Below are positions 1-8,679 of a DNA stretch of 64,000 nucleotides, piece after piece. A program made the translations under genes and the position numbers. The notes below the pieces were generated by a model. It saw nothing but the letters and a program-made list of their open reading frames with translations, did no database searches and had not been told where the DNA came from. The stretch's first letter is position 1, and each line of letters opens with the position of its first letter. Origin of the DNA: Chloroflexi bacterium UBA6077 (GTDB lineage Bacteria; Chloroflexota; UBA6077); NCBI GenBank assembly GCA_002436065.1, contig DIXP01000099.1, positions 28,901 through 92,900 of the forward strand, in the 5' to 3' direction.

Positions 1-264
1 CTGGCTCACCGCAACGCCATGCTGGTAGGACATCCCTAGCTTGCCCTGGACAACATTTCCCAACCATCGAGCGTACTGCAGCGGAATGGGATCGTTGAGC
101 CCCAGATTTTCGGCCATCTGCTGGGCCGTCTCGCGGTCGATCTCTGGGTTGTTCAGGAGGGCAGGCCCACCCGGCGCGGCATGGATCACGAAGAACACCA
201 TGGCGCTGACCACGAACAGCAGCACGATGGCCTGCAAGAAACGGTTAATCAGGTAACCTGCCAT
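1..264 (-). CDS. Oligopeptide ABC transporter permease, DppB type (N-terminal part, cut by window edge)
   Basis: This is the first 88 residues of an inner-membrane permease for dipeptides, oligopeptides or related compounds. The frame opens with ATG at 264 and stays open to the window edge. It starts MAGYLINRFLQAIVLLFVVS, a single hydrophobic helix, followed by the family-typical stretch IHAAPGGPALLN and then LGLNDPIPLQYARW. The full DppB-like permease at 23533-24480 has the matching IHSAPGGPAVLV and LGLDDPIPLQYARW, so the family call is firm. Being the 5' end of a minus-strand gene, it probably sits downstream of the peptidase gene that starts at 2149, possibly in one peptide-uptake operon. 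The substrate cannot be told from this fragment. Confidence 0.9.
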   Translation of the reverse strand, partial: MAGYLINRFLQAIVLLFVVSAMVFFVIHAAPGGPALLNNPEIDRETAQQMAENLGLNDPIPLQYARWLGNVVQGKLGMSYQHGVAVSQ

Positions 265-388
265 TGCTAATTCTCCTACGAGTTGAAAGAGGGCTGACCC
301 GCCTGTCCGGAAATACAGAGGCGGGAATCGGAACCCACACCCTTTGCCTGCTGTCCCGATCCCCGCCCCTTAGATGAGGCTAGAACGG

Positions 389-2149
389 CTAGCTGAGGTC
401 CGCGACCAACCGGTTCACCTCAACGGTGGCCCGGTAGAGGCAATCCTCGATTCGGTTGCGCTCTCTCACCAAACGTGTGCGCAGGAAACCGTACTCGTCG
501 CTCTTTGGATCCAGCTTCGCAAGCCGCCGAACCGGCTGCATGGCCGGGAGGAGTGGCAGCTGAAGGGCGGGATCCTGATCGAAGTCACCCGTCTGGGTGT
601 ACAGAACAGGGTTTATGATCCGACTGATGCTCATCAGGCCCCTGTTGAATGCCTCCACCTTGGCCCCGGACAGCTTGTCTCGAAGCGCCTCGAGCTTGGC
701 AGCGGCAGCCTCGAAGCCCTCCGCCGTCTTCGCCACGGGTGCCAGATCCAGGTGGCCGGCAGCCGCGTCGTTCAGCTCCACCAACAGCTTCTCGAAGTCC
801 TTGGCAGCGGTGACGAACTCATAGGGTAGCTTCTCGGCGGTGGCGAGACGGGACACCAGGCTGATCAACAGCTGGGTGTCCGCGGCCAGGATGTTCGGAT
901 CGCCCTTATCGATGGTGTCCTCCGGGCTGTGCCACCAGAAGCCGCCACCGGAGCCGCCCACCGTGCCGCGATCCGGATGCTCGGGCGGGACCATGCGGTA
1001 GGCGCCGAAGGAAGGCATGCCCACGCCCCAGAAGGACTGATCGCCTGCCTTGAAGGGTCGGCGGATGTTGGGCTGGTCGCCGGTGACCTCCCGCATCAGC
1101 TTCTCCATGAACTTCTCGACTTCGCCATGGTTGTAGCGGCAGTCCCAGATCTTCGCGTTCCTGACGCCGGGCGAGTCGATCCCCAGATAGCCAATGCAGT
1201 CCCTGCGAAGCTCGTCGAAGAAGTTGTCGGCGTACCAGGTCGAGCCCGCGTATCGCCCCTGCGAATGGCTGGGCCACCAGGCCACCCGAACGTTCCTGTT
1301 CAAACCGTCCCTGTTCTTGTTCAGAACCCTGGCTATCTCCAAGAGGCAGGCATCGCCGGTCGCGTTGTCGGTCGTGCCGTAGTACCAGGAACAGTGATGT
1401 CCACCCACCAGCATGAACTGATCGTTGCCGGCCTTCCCGTCGATGAAGGCCACCGGCAGAAGCACCTGCTTCCAGCCGATCCAAACCTTGGCCTTCAGCC
1501 GGATCTTCACCTTCCCCTGCTGGCACAGCTCGATCAGCTTGTCCCCGTTCTTCCTGGTCACCGAGATCGCCGGGATCTTCACCAACCGCTGCACGCTCTC
1601 AGGCGTGGGGGTGCCCCAGATCGAGGACACAATCATCTCGTGGATGACGGGCTCGTCGGAAGGCCAGATGTGTACGTGGGCCAAGGCCCCGCTCGCCTGT
1701 GCATTCTTGATCCCATCGGGACCACCACCCGTGGTCAACACAACCTTCCCCGCGACTCCGCCCTCTTCGTAGTCCTCAGGCCGGCCCGCCTGGGCAAAGA
1801 TCATCTTGCCCTTGTCCTGTTGGTCCGACTCCGAGGGGAGGAAGATCATCTCCGCCTCAAAGCCATCCTCCGGGGTACTCGCAGCAAAGGCCCGCGGCCG
1901 ACAAGGGATCTTCATCTGGACCGGCTCGAGTATCTCAATCTCCGCTTCGAGAGGATAGCTGACGTAGGAGTTGAACTTGTACAGCTTGTGGGAGATGCCG
2001 TACTCCGACAACTTGCCGATGATAAAGTCCACCGCCTGCTTTTCGGCTTCGGTGCCGGCCAGCCTCTCCAGCGTGGACAGCTTCTCAACGGTCTTCCATT
2101 CTTCGGCCGCGTCTATCTGCGACCGTAGCGCGACTTCGAGATCAGCCAC
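389..2149 (-). CDS. M28-family metallopeptidase-like protein with altered active site
   Basis: This 586-residue protein has an N-terminal helical part, a PA-like insert and an M28 (aminopeptidase Y/PSMA-like) zinc peptidase fold, so a peptide or amide hydrolase role is likely. Visible M28 landmarks are GGHHCSWYYGTTDNATG (zinc-ligand His251 and bridging Asp of TDN), a metal Asp in GIDSPG, and a C-terminal WWHSPEDTID carrying the last His ligand. Two landmarks are unusual. The Asp of the HxD motif is Cys253, and the usual catalytic Glu-Glu pair is replaced by His-Ser in WPSHSQGRYAGS. The paralogue at 31147-32943 shares the His-Ser replacement but keeps HxD. The start is GTG at 2149 with GGGAG seven bases upstream. 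There is no signal peptide. Whether the enzyme still hydrolyses peptides is open. Confidence 0.8.
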   Translation of the reverse strand: MADLEVALRSQIDAAEEWKTVEKLSTLERLAGTEAEKQAVDFIIGKLSEYGISHKLYKFNSYVSYPLEAEIEILEPVQMKIPCRPRAFAASTPEDGFEAEMIFLPSESDQQDKGKMIFAQAGRPEDYEEGGVAGKVVLTTGGGPDGIKNAQASGALAHVHIWPSDEPVIHEMIVSSIWGTPTPESVQRLVKIPAISVTRKNGDKLIELCQQGKVKIRLKAKVWIGWKQVLLPVAFIDGKAGNDQFMLVGGHHCSWYYGTTDNATGDACLLEIARVLNKNRDGLNRNVRVAWWPSHSQGRYAGSTWYADNFFDELRRDCIGYLGIDSPGVRNAKIWDCRYNHGEVEKFMEKLMREVTGDQPNIRRPFKAGDQSFWGVGMPSFGAYRMVPPEHPDRGTVGGSGGGFWWHSPEDTIDKGDPNILAADTQLLISLVSRLATAEKLPYEFVTAAKDFEKLLVELNDAAAGHLDLAPVAKTAEGFEAAAAKLEALRDKLSGAKVEAFNRGLMSISRIINPVLYTQTGDFDQDPALQLPLLPAMQPVRRLAKLDPKSDEYGFLRTRLVRERNRIEDCLYRATVEVNRLVADLS

Positions 2150-2273
2150 TTGGTTTCTCCCTGCCTTTCTTAAGTGTGACCCGAGTCCGAATCCTAATCG
2201 CGGCCATGAGCGGATGGGCCAGACTGCCCATCTACTAGCCCCGCCCTTTGATGCCGAGAGAGACCCGGCCCGA

Positions 2274-2322
2274 GGGAATCAACTCATCCAAGATGGATTC
2301 AGTTTGTGGGAATCAACTCATC
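2274..2322. repeat. 15-bp direct repeat at the end of aroM
   Basis: The 15-mer gggaatcaactcatc occurs at 2274-2288 and again at 2308-2322, a spacing of 34 bp. The right copy encodes the last residues of the AroM protein; the left copy lies just past its stop codon. It looks like a small local duplication of the gene end. Confidence 0.6.
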
Positions 2323-2982
2323 GATGACGCGCGAAAGCATCGTCCTGGCGAAGACGATAGGCTTGCCTACTACATCCTCCACCACGCCCCGCATCGCGGC
2401 GTCCATGCCAACGCAGGTCATCCAGACCATATCTACGTCTTGAGCCTTGAGGTAGTTGGCAGCCTCGCGCGCGGCTTCGAGCCGAGCAGCTCCGCCGTAG
2501 GGGTTGGCCGAGGTAACCACGGCGTCGATCCCCATCTGGAGATACCTCTCCCTCTCCTTCTCCACCTGACCGGCCGAGGGCTTGATGATGCCAAGCCGCC
2601 GCCCCGCCGCCAGAGAGGAGATAATAGCCGGGAACACCTTGCCGGGGTTGACTACCAGACGCGGGGCTTGGATAGCGCTCCAGTCCGCGCCACACAGGAC
2701 GACGACGAACTCGCACCCCTGCCCTAGCAGGTCGTTCACCACCTGCTGCATCTTCGGAAGGATCTTCACGTGGGACAGCAGCGTTGAGGAACCATCGCTC
2801 AACCTCGCTACAATCCCCACTTCTCCAGCCTCGGGAGCGAAGGAGGCGATCTCCTCCCTGCTGAGATTATCCAAGCAGCCCTTTTCGAGGACCTCCACAG
2901 GCTTGGTGAAGACCTCCTTCATATAGGGAACAAGATCGACACGAGGCGACTGCCCGATGGTCGACATGCCGATGCGATGCAC
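2299..2982 (-). CDS. AroM family protein
   Basis: This is a 227-residue AroM-family protein, a family of unproven function related in fold to Asp/Glu and hydantoin racemases. It begins MHRIGMSTIGQSPR, as in the paralogue at 19114-19797 (MYRIGMVNVGQSPE), which supports the GTG start at 2982; AGGAGG lies six bases upstream. Two cysteines in conserved settings, Cys97 (VLCGADW) and Cys190 (WMTCVGMD), occupy places resembling the two catalytic Cys of racemases. The protein lies between a peptidase and an amidohydrolase, all minus strand, so a role in amino-acid or amide catabolism is more likely than in aromatic biosynthesis. That role is inference. Confidence 0.85.
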   Translation of the reverse strand: MHRIGMSTIGQSPRVDLVPYMKEVFTKPVEVLEKGCLDNLSREEIASFAPEAGEVGIVARLSDGSSTLLSHVKILPKMQQVVNDLLGQGCEFVVVLCGADWSAIQAPRLVVNPGKVFPAIISSLAAGRRLGIIKPSAGQVEKERERYLQMGIDAVVTSANPYGGAARLEAAREAANYLKAQDVDMVWMTCVGMDAAMRGVVEDVVGKPIVFARTMLSRVIDELIPTN

Positions 2983-3320
2983 AGCAAACCTCCTCACTAC
3001 AACTATAACTAGAGCGTGTTATGAGCCGCAGTCTGTTTCAGGTAGAGTAATGATGTGGAGACAGCGGGTGGTCTCTGCCCACTGGCCATGACCTATACAT
3101 AGCACCGGTGGTATGTTAAGACAGGCAACCCCCTCTTTGCAGAGATACACTAACCGGACCTACTTCCGGATATCTGTGCAATCTGTACAAGAGAGATCCC
3201 GAGGTACCGCAACTCACCGACTATGGCCGGCTGGCTTGGCGCAGATATACCATTTCGGTGCCTGGCCGTCAACGTCCGAACGTGTAAACTGCTAACCCGG
3301 TTCCACGACGAGCAGGACGG
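2983..3320. other. Intergenic region without recognised gene
   Basis: These 338 bases separate the AroM gene from the amidohydrolase, both on the minus strand. Short open frames here have no recognisable protein features or convincing ribosome binding sites. The region probably contains the promoter for the downstream minus-strand genes, but no clear -35/-10 pair was identified. Confidence 0.5.
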
Positions 3321-4496
3321 CTATTCCGCCGACAGGTCGTACCGGCGGCCACCCTTCATGACGAAGCCCACCCTGGCCAGCGCGCCCATTTCTTCCAACG
3401 GGTTCCCCTGCACCGCAACCAGATCGGCCAGCTTGCCCTCCTCGATGGTGCCGACGCTGTCCGCAACCCTGCACACCTCGGCGGCCCGCCTGGTCATGCC
3501 CAGCAGGGCGTCCATCGGCTTCGCCCCAAACTCCACTACCTTGGCGGCATCGAAGGAGATCAATCCGTGCATGGAGTCGGTTCCCAGCGCCCACTTTACC
3601 CCTGTCCGCAGCAGGTAGCCCCATCGCTCCCGCTTCACCTCCCTGCCCTGCAGCACCTTTTCCCGGATCACCGGGTCGTGGAAGTCCCCCTTCTCGATGC
3701 CCTCGGGATGAAATGCGATTGAGAAGGTACCAACGAGCCATGCGTCCTTCTTGATGGCCAGCTCGATCAGCTCAGGATCAGCCACGCCCGCGTGCTCGAT
3801 GGTGCGCACCCCCAGCTCCAGGCACTTCCTCATGCCCATCCCGCCGTGAGCGTGGGCTGCCACGTAGGTCCCTCCCCGGTCGGCTTCCTCCACGATGGTA
3901 GCGATTTCAGCGTCGCTGTAGCACACCCTGTCTAGCCCGATCCGGCTGGACATCCCTCCCGTGGCGAACAGCTTGAGGAAGTCGGCTCCAGCCTTCAGGT
4001 TCTCCCTGGCCGTCTTGCGGACGCCTTCCACCCCATCGCTGTAGGTTAGAGCCGCCCCATGCGAGTTGGTGGCCGTGATGGACCGAGTGGTGATGATGAG
4101 CCGCGGCCCCGGCACCTCTCCCGCCTCGATGGCCCGGCGCAGCTCCAGGTCCAGGAAGAACTCCTCCCCCATGACACGAGCGGTGGTGACTCCGGACCGC
4201 AGCATTTTGCGCACGTTGCCGATGGAGCGGAATAGCTGGTTCGGAAAGGGCTGCCGCTTCTGCCCGCTCTGGTTCCCGTTTCCAGGGATCAAGGAAACGT
4301 GGGTGTGGGCATCCACGAAGCCCGGCAGCAATGTCTGGTTGCTGAGATCGATGGCCGTTGCGTCTGAGGGGACCTCCAGTCGGTCGGCCGGGCCAACAGC
4401 AACGATCCGGTCGCCCTCCACCAGCACCACAGCGTCCTCCAGGGGCGCCGCCCCAGTGCAGTCGATCAGCCTTTGAGCCCGAATCGCGGTGAGCAT
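3321..4496 (-). CDS. Metal-dependent amidohydrolase (imidazolonepropionase / Xaa-Pro dipeptidase-like)
   Basis: This is a 391-residue cytosolic hydrolase of the amidohydrolase superfamily, which cleaves C-N bonds in cyclic amides, dipeptides or related compounds. The order of motifs is typical: an N-terminal beta-sandwich strand, DAHTHVSLIPG (HxH metal ligands), GADFLKLFATGGM (bridging Lys position), AAHAHGGMGM and RTIEHAG (His ligands), and LGTDSMHG (catalytic Asp). A close paralogue lies at 36521-37693. The ATG at 4496 is used, with a weak GGAA upstream. It is flanked by AroM and, divergently, by an M20 amidohydrolase, fitting a peptide or amide degradation cluster. The exact substrate is unknown. 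Confidence 0.88.
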   Translation of the reverse strand: MLTAIRAQRLIDCTGAAPLEDAVVLVEGDRIVAVGPADRLEVPSDATAIDLSNQTLLPGFVDAHTHVSLIPGNGNQSGQKRQPFPNQLFRSIGNVRKMLRSGVTTARVMGEEFFLDLELRRAIEAGEVPGPRLIITTRSITATNSHGAALTYSDGVEGVRKTARENLKAGADFLKLFATGGMSSRIGLDRVCYSDAEIATIVEEADRGGTYVAAHAHGGMGMRKCLELGVRTIEHAGVADPELIELAIKKDAWLVGTFSIAFHPEGIEKGDFHDPVIREKVLQGREVKRERWGYLLRTGVKWALGTDSMHGLISFDAAKVVEFGAKPMDALLGMTRRAAEVCRVADSVGTIEEGKLADLVAVQGNPLEEMGALARVGFVMKGGRRYDLSAE

Positions 4497-4654
4497 GATT
4501 CCGTTACCTCACAAGCCACCTGTGATCTAGCGCCGAAGGCGCCTATCAGGAGCGGCCCGATTTTACCACAGGTTGACTCGGCGATTCACGGGTGCTATCG
4601 TCCCCAACCAGCAGCCTCTAGCGAGGGCTTGCCAAACGGGAGGAGGTGGAGAGG

Positions 4655-5983
4655 ATGCGAGACGAGGGCACCCTGAAGTCGGAGATCTGCCAGGCAATCG
4701 ATCGAGGGAAGGCTGAAACATTCGCCGCCGCCGAGGCGATCCTGCGAAACCCCGAGCTGGGCTTCAAGGAGTTCGCCACGGCCCAACTGGTGTCTGATCG
4801 ATTCCAGCATCTGGGCATTCCCCACCGCACCGGTCTGGCTATCACCGGCGTGAAGGGCGTCATCGACACTGGCCGGCCTGGTCCAACGGTAGCCGTGATG
4901 GGCGAACTAGACTCGGTCGTGGTCTACGACCACCCCTTCGCCAACCCCGAGACGGGCGCGGCCCACGCCTGCGGCCACAACATCCAGATCGCCATGGTGC
5001 TTGCCATCGCCGCGGCCCTCCAGGCCACCGACGCGGTCTCGGACCTCAGCGGCCGTATCGTCCTCTTCGCCGTGCCGGCCGAGGAGTACGTGGAGGTGGA
5101 CTACAGGGTCAACCTGGCTCGCCAGGGCAAGTTGGAGTTTCTGGGCGGGAAGCCCGAGTTGATCCGCCGTGGGGAGTTCGACGACGTCGACGTCGCTATG
5201 CTGACCCATTTGACCCCTCGGCGTGAGGAGCGCAAGCTGTCGATGCTCGACTCGATGAACGGCTGCGTGGTGAAGCAGATGCAGTTCATCGGTAGAGCAG
5301 CTCACGCCGGCTCGGCCCCGCACCAGGGGATCAACGCCCTGAACGCCGCCATGGTGGCCCTCACCGCCATCCACACTCAGAGGGAGACCTTCCGCGACTC
5401 CGACACCGTGCGAGTGCACCCGATCATCACGCGAGGGGGCGACCTGGTGAACGTGGTTCCGGCCGACGTCCGGATGGAGACCTTCGTCCGCGGCAAGACG
5501 GCCGCCGCCATGGAGGACGCCGATGCCAAGGTGAACCGCGCCCTGCGAGCCGGAGCCATTGCCGTCGGAGGGAAGGTGAAGGTCACCACTCTTCCGGGCT
5601 ACCTGCCCCTCACAACCTGCAAGCCCCTCGCCGCCCTCTTCAAGGAGAACTCCCTGAGGGTGGTGAAGCCTGAGGAGTACACGGAGGGCGGCCACCTCAC
5701 CGGTTCGACCGACATGGGTGACATCTCCCACATCATGCCAACCATCCAGCCCATGGCAGGCGGCGCCGAGGGCACCAGCCATGGGTCTGACTACCGGGTT
5801 GTGGACATGGAGAACGCCTGCCTGACTCCCGCCAAGGCGATGGCCATGACCGTGGTGGATCTGCTGCACGGCGATGCCGCAGGCGCTCGCGAACTGCTTG
5901 CCGACTACAAGCCGGCCATGACCCGTGAGCAGTACCTCGCCTTCATGCGAAAAATGAACAGCGAGATGGTGTACGAGGGGTAA
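4655..5983 (+). CDS. M20-family amidohydrolase / peptidase
   Basis: This is a 442-residue M20D-type metal hydrolase (aminobenzoyl-glutamate or N-acyl amino acid hydrolase relatives) expected to be cytosolic. Seen motifs are MGELDSVV (first metal region), AAHACGHN (metal His), VPAEEYVEVD (catalytic Glu pair) and a C-terminal GSTDMGDIS with a later SHGSDY. The dimerisation domain sits between the Glu pair and the C-terminal motif. ATG at 4655 is chosen because AGGAGG at 4641-4646 ends eight bases before it; an in-frame GTG at 4646 overlaps that site and is less likely. It is transcribed divergently from the amidohydrolase at 3321-4496. The substrate is unknown. Confidence 0.88.
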   Translation: MRDEGTLKSEICQAIDRGKAETFAAAEAILRNPELGFKEFATAQLVSDRFQHLGIPHRTGLAITGVKGVIDTGRPGPTVAVMGELDSVVVYDHPFANPETGAAHACGHNIQIAMVLAIAAALQATDAVSDLSGRIVLFAVPAEEYVEVDYRVNLARQGKLEFLGGKPELIRRGEFDDVDVAMLTHLTPRREERKLSMLDSMNGCVVKQMQFIGRAAHAGSAPHQGINALNAAMVALTAIHTQRETFRDSDTVRVHPIITRGGDLVNVVPADVRMETFVRGKTAAAMEDADAKVNRALRAGAIAVGGKVKVTTLPGYLPLTTCKPLAALFKENSLRVVKPEEYTEGGHLTGSTDMGDISHIMPTIQPMAGGAEGTSHGSDYRVVDMENACLTPAKAMAMTVVDLLHGDAAGARELLADYKPAMTREQYLAFMRKMNSEMVYEG

Positions 5984-6015
5984 AGCCGCGGAAACCACAG
6001 ATTTCCCGAAAACGT

Positions 6016-6210
6016 GGTGGCAGGGCACGTGCCCTGCCACCTGTTGGGGTATCAGCACCCGGCCATCTGGGCAACGGGCTACTACTCCGCCAAACTGGTT
6101 TCGATAGGCCGCCGGCCGGCGGCCTATGCCGGGAGCGCGGGCGGCTCGCCCGCCAGTCCCTCGTGCGGGCGAGCCGCCCGCGCTCCCGGCAGGCGGCTTC
6201 GCCGCCTGCC
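6016..6210. repeat. Cluster of four perfect palindromes
   Basis: Four inverted repeats lie in the gap between the M20 gene and the MFS gene. They are a 26-bp palindrome centred on cagggcacgtgccctg (6016-6041), a 24-bp palindrome (6104-6127) with core ggccgccggccggcggcc, a hairpin with 26-bp perfect arms (6128-6153 and 6165-6190) and an 11-nt loop, and a hairpin of 10-bp arms (6188-6210) with loop ttc. No poly-T run follows. The third element shares the string gggagcgcgggcg with the insertion in ctaG and a related string with 56193-56337. This marks a dispersed repeat family rather than a simple terminator, although it may also terminate the convergent genes on either side. Confidence 0.85.
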
Positions 6211-6275
6211 AAATCCAATTTGGTCGAGTACTATGGCAACTGGGCGACAGGCAGGGCAGGGCAGAGCACCCTGCA

Positions 6276-7448
6276 CTACGTTTTCAGGGCATGCGCCGGC
6301 TTCTGCTCTCGTGCGGCCAACAGGAAGGGCGCCCTCACTAGGGCGATGGCCAGGGCCAACCCCCACACAGCCACGAATGTGTGGCTGGACTCCAGTACGT
6401 ACCCGAACAGAGGCCCCGAGAGGGCCGACGCCATCTGTCCGGTGGTGCCCAGCATCGAAACCGCTAGACCCGCGCCGGCCCAGGAGAAGGTCTCCCCCAC
6501 CGTCATCATCAAGACGGGAGAGGTGAAGGCCGAGCCGGTCCCGGCCAAGAAGGCCGTAACCAGCAGCACAGTCGAATCACGGCTGATCAGGAAGACCGCA
6601 ACGCAGAGGATGTGCAAGCAGGCGCCACAGGCAAGCACGGGTAACCGGTTCCCCATCCTGTCCGAGAGGTGCCCCGCCACGGGAGAGAAGATGCACAGTC
6701 CCAGGTTCCAGATGGCGCTGGCCATTCCTGCCTCGACGGCGGAGAAACCCAACTCCAACCGCAAGAAGGTGGGGAGCCACCCCGCGACACAGTACACCAC
6801 CAGCATGCCGAGGAACTGGTAGACCAGGAACGCATGGAATCGCCCTGAGCGGATCAGCGCACGGAAGTCTCCCTGGTCGTGGCCGGACCGTGCCGTGGGC
6901 GTGGGATGCAGGGCGACGAGGACCCCCCCCAGCACCAGCAGCGCGAAGACGGGCAGCATCAGGTAGGCGCGGGATAGATCCATCTGCCCAACCAGATAGG
7001 GCAGGAGGATCAGCGACATCATCTGCCCGACCCCGGCGCCCACCTCCACGAAACCCATCACGGCCCCGCGTCTCTCCCTACTAAAAGCAGTCACTACGTA
7101 GCGGACCGAGGGCACGTACAGCATCGCGCCGGCCATCCCCAGCCCGGCTCGCGACAACAGGGCCAAAGGGTAAGAATCGGACAGGGCGAACATAGCTGAG
7201 GCAATCACGCTGAGAGCGGCACCAGCCGCCACCATCCGCCGACTGTCGAACCGGTCGGCAAGCATGCCCACTGGGATCTGAGAAAGGGAGTAGGCGATCA
7301 GATAGGCCGAGAAGAGGTTGCCAACACCAACGTAGTCCACGGAGAGACGCAGCCGCCACTCCTCGAAGAGCGGGACCGGGGATAGTCGCTGAGCGTTGTG
7401 GAGAGCCAGCAAGCACGCGAGAACGATCACAGTGATCCGGTTGGACAT
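6276..7448 (-). CDS. Major facilitator superfamily transporter
   Basis: This 390-residue integral membrane protein has about twelve hydrophobic segments and the MFS pattern. The loop 2-3 motif is seen as GMLADRFDSRRM, and a related loop in the second half reads GHLSDRMGNRLP. Family knowledge says it is a secondary transporter or exporter driven by an ion gradient. The substrate cannot be inferred. The ATG at 7448 is preceded by GAAGG. It lies upstream of the palindrome cluster and downstream of the aldo/keto reductase gene, both in the same direction, with a 67-bp gap that would permit co-transcription. Confidence 0.88.
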   Translation of the reverse strand: MSNRITVIVLACLLALHNAQRLSPVPLFEEWRLRLSVDYVGVGNLFSAYLIAYSLSQIPVGMLADRFDSRRMVAAGAALSVIASAMFALSDSYPLALLSRAGLGMAGAMLYVPSVRYVVTAFSRERRGAVMGFVEVGAGVGQMMSLILLPYLVGQMDLSRAYLMLPVFALLVLGGVLVALHPTPTARSGHDQGDFRALIRSGRFHAFLVYQFLGMLVVYCVAGWLPTFLRLELGFSAVEAGMASAIWNLGLCIFSPVAGHLSDRMGNRLPVLACGACLHILCVAVFLISRDSTVLLVTAFLAGTGSAFTSPVLMMTVGETFSWAGAGLAVSMLGTTGQMASALSGPLFGYVLESSHTFVAVWGLALAIALVRAPFLLAAREQKPAHALKT

Positions 7449-7515
7449 TGAGCTACCTTCAGGGAGAGTTCAGCATCGCCATGGCGCTCCTCGCCGTGGC
7501 GATGCTAGAGGAATA

Positions 7516-8451
7516 CTAGATCCTGGCCAACTGCTCCGCTTCGGCCACCTCTTCCGGGGTCAGAACCCACTCGGTCGCCCGGACGTTCTGCTCCACCTGG
7601 GCCGCCGATCGGGCCCCTATAATGACGGTCGAGACCTCAGGATGGGCCAGCAGCCAGGCGATAGCAAGTTCCCCCACGGAGTGGCCACGGGCTGCAGCCC
7701 ACGACTTCAACCGCTCCACCGCCTGAAGTTTGGCCTCGGTCAACCGCTGCCGAACCGTCGCTATATCCGCGGCCCGAGTCCCCTCGGCCGGTGCCTCGCC
7801 AGGGCGATACTTGCCGGTCAGGATTCCCGAAGCCAGAGGGGTATAGGGTATGATCCCGACTCCGCATGCCCGGCACGCCGCCAGCAGATGGGGATCGTCC
7901 AGCCCATCCAGCATGTTCCATCGCGGCTGCATGGAGACCCATGAGGTAAGCCCCTGCCGCTGGCTGATCCCCAGCGCCTGCACCATCTGCCAGGCCGCAT
8001 AGTTAGAGCCCCCAATGTAGCGGACCTTACCCTGGCGCACCAGGTCATCCATGGCCCGAAGGGTTTCCTCCAGGGGCGTCTCGTCGTCGGGCTTGTGGGC
8101 CTGGTACAGGTCGAGATAGTCGGTGCCCAGGCGACGAAGGGACTCCTCCACCGACTCCATGATCCACCGCCGGGACAGGCGACCAACCTTGGGGCCCCGA
8201 CTCACCTCCCAGCCCACCTTGCTGGCCAGAACGACCTCGCCCCTCCTCCCCGCGATGGCCCTGCCGATCAACTCCTCTGACCGGCCGGCGGAGTAGGAAT
8301 CAGCCGTGTCGATGAATAGGATACCCACGTCCAGGGCATGGCGGATTACCGAGATTGCGTCCTCACCCTGCACCGTAGCGCCGAAGGTGTTGCCCCCAAG
8401 GCCAATGGCCGAGACCTTAAGGCCGGATTTACCCAGACGACGCAACTCCAT
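7516..8451 (-). CDS. Aldo/keto reductase
   Basis: This is a 311-residue NADPH-dependent oxidoreductase of the aldo/keto reductase family (TIM barrel, cytosolic). The catalytic tetrad is visible: Asp and Tyr in FIDTADSYSAGRSEELIG, Lys in VVLASKVG and His in LYQAHKPDD. A C-terminal IIGARSAAQVEQN matches the cofactor-binding end of the family. The start at 8451 (MELRRLGKSGLKVS) is preferred because a strong AAAGGAGGGG stands just upstream and the family begins at that residue; a 30-residue upstream extension is unlikely. The substrate is unknown. Confidence 0.9.
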   Translation of the reverse strand: MELRRLGKSGLKVSAIGLGGNTFGATVQGEDAISVIRHALDVGILFIDTADSYSAGRSEELIGRAIAGRRGEVVLASKVGWEVSRGPKVGRLSRRWIMESVEESLRRLGTDYLDLYQAHKPDDETPLEETLRAMDDLVRQGKVRYIGGSNYAAWQMVQALGISQRQGLTSWVSMQPRWNMLDGLDDPHLLAACRACGVGIIPYTPLASGILTGKYRPGEAPAEGTRAADIATVRQRLTEAKLQAVERLKSWAAARGHSVGELAIAWLLAHPEVSTVIIGARSAAQVEQNVRATEWVLTPEEVAEAEQLARI

Positions 8452-8679
8452 TAGTCCCCCCTCCTTTCGACGGTAGCGGCTCCCGCCCTTCTCAGTAGGC
8501 CAATCGGTACAATGCCCCTGCCAGCACCTGCACGTTGACAACGATCTGTTCGAGGAGCGTAGGGTGGATCATAGCACAGGCTAGGGCAAACGCGAACGGC
8601 AGATGGCTTGCCAGAACGGGCTGCAACATCTAGAGTTGTCGGAGTCGCGGACCATCTGCTGATTGGGAGGAGGCGTGCT

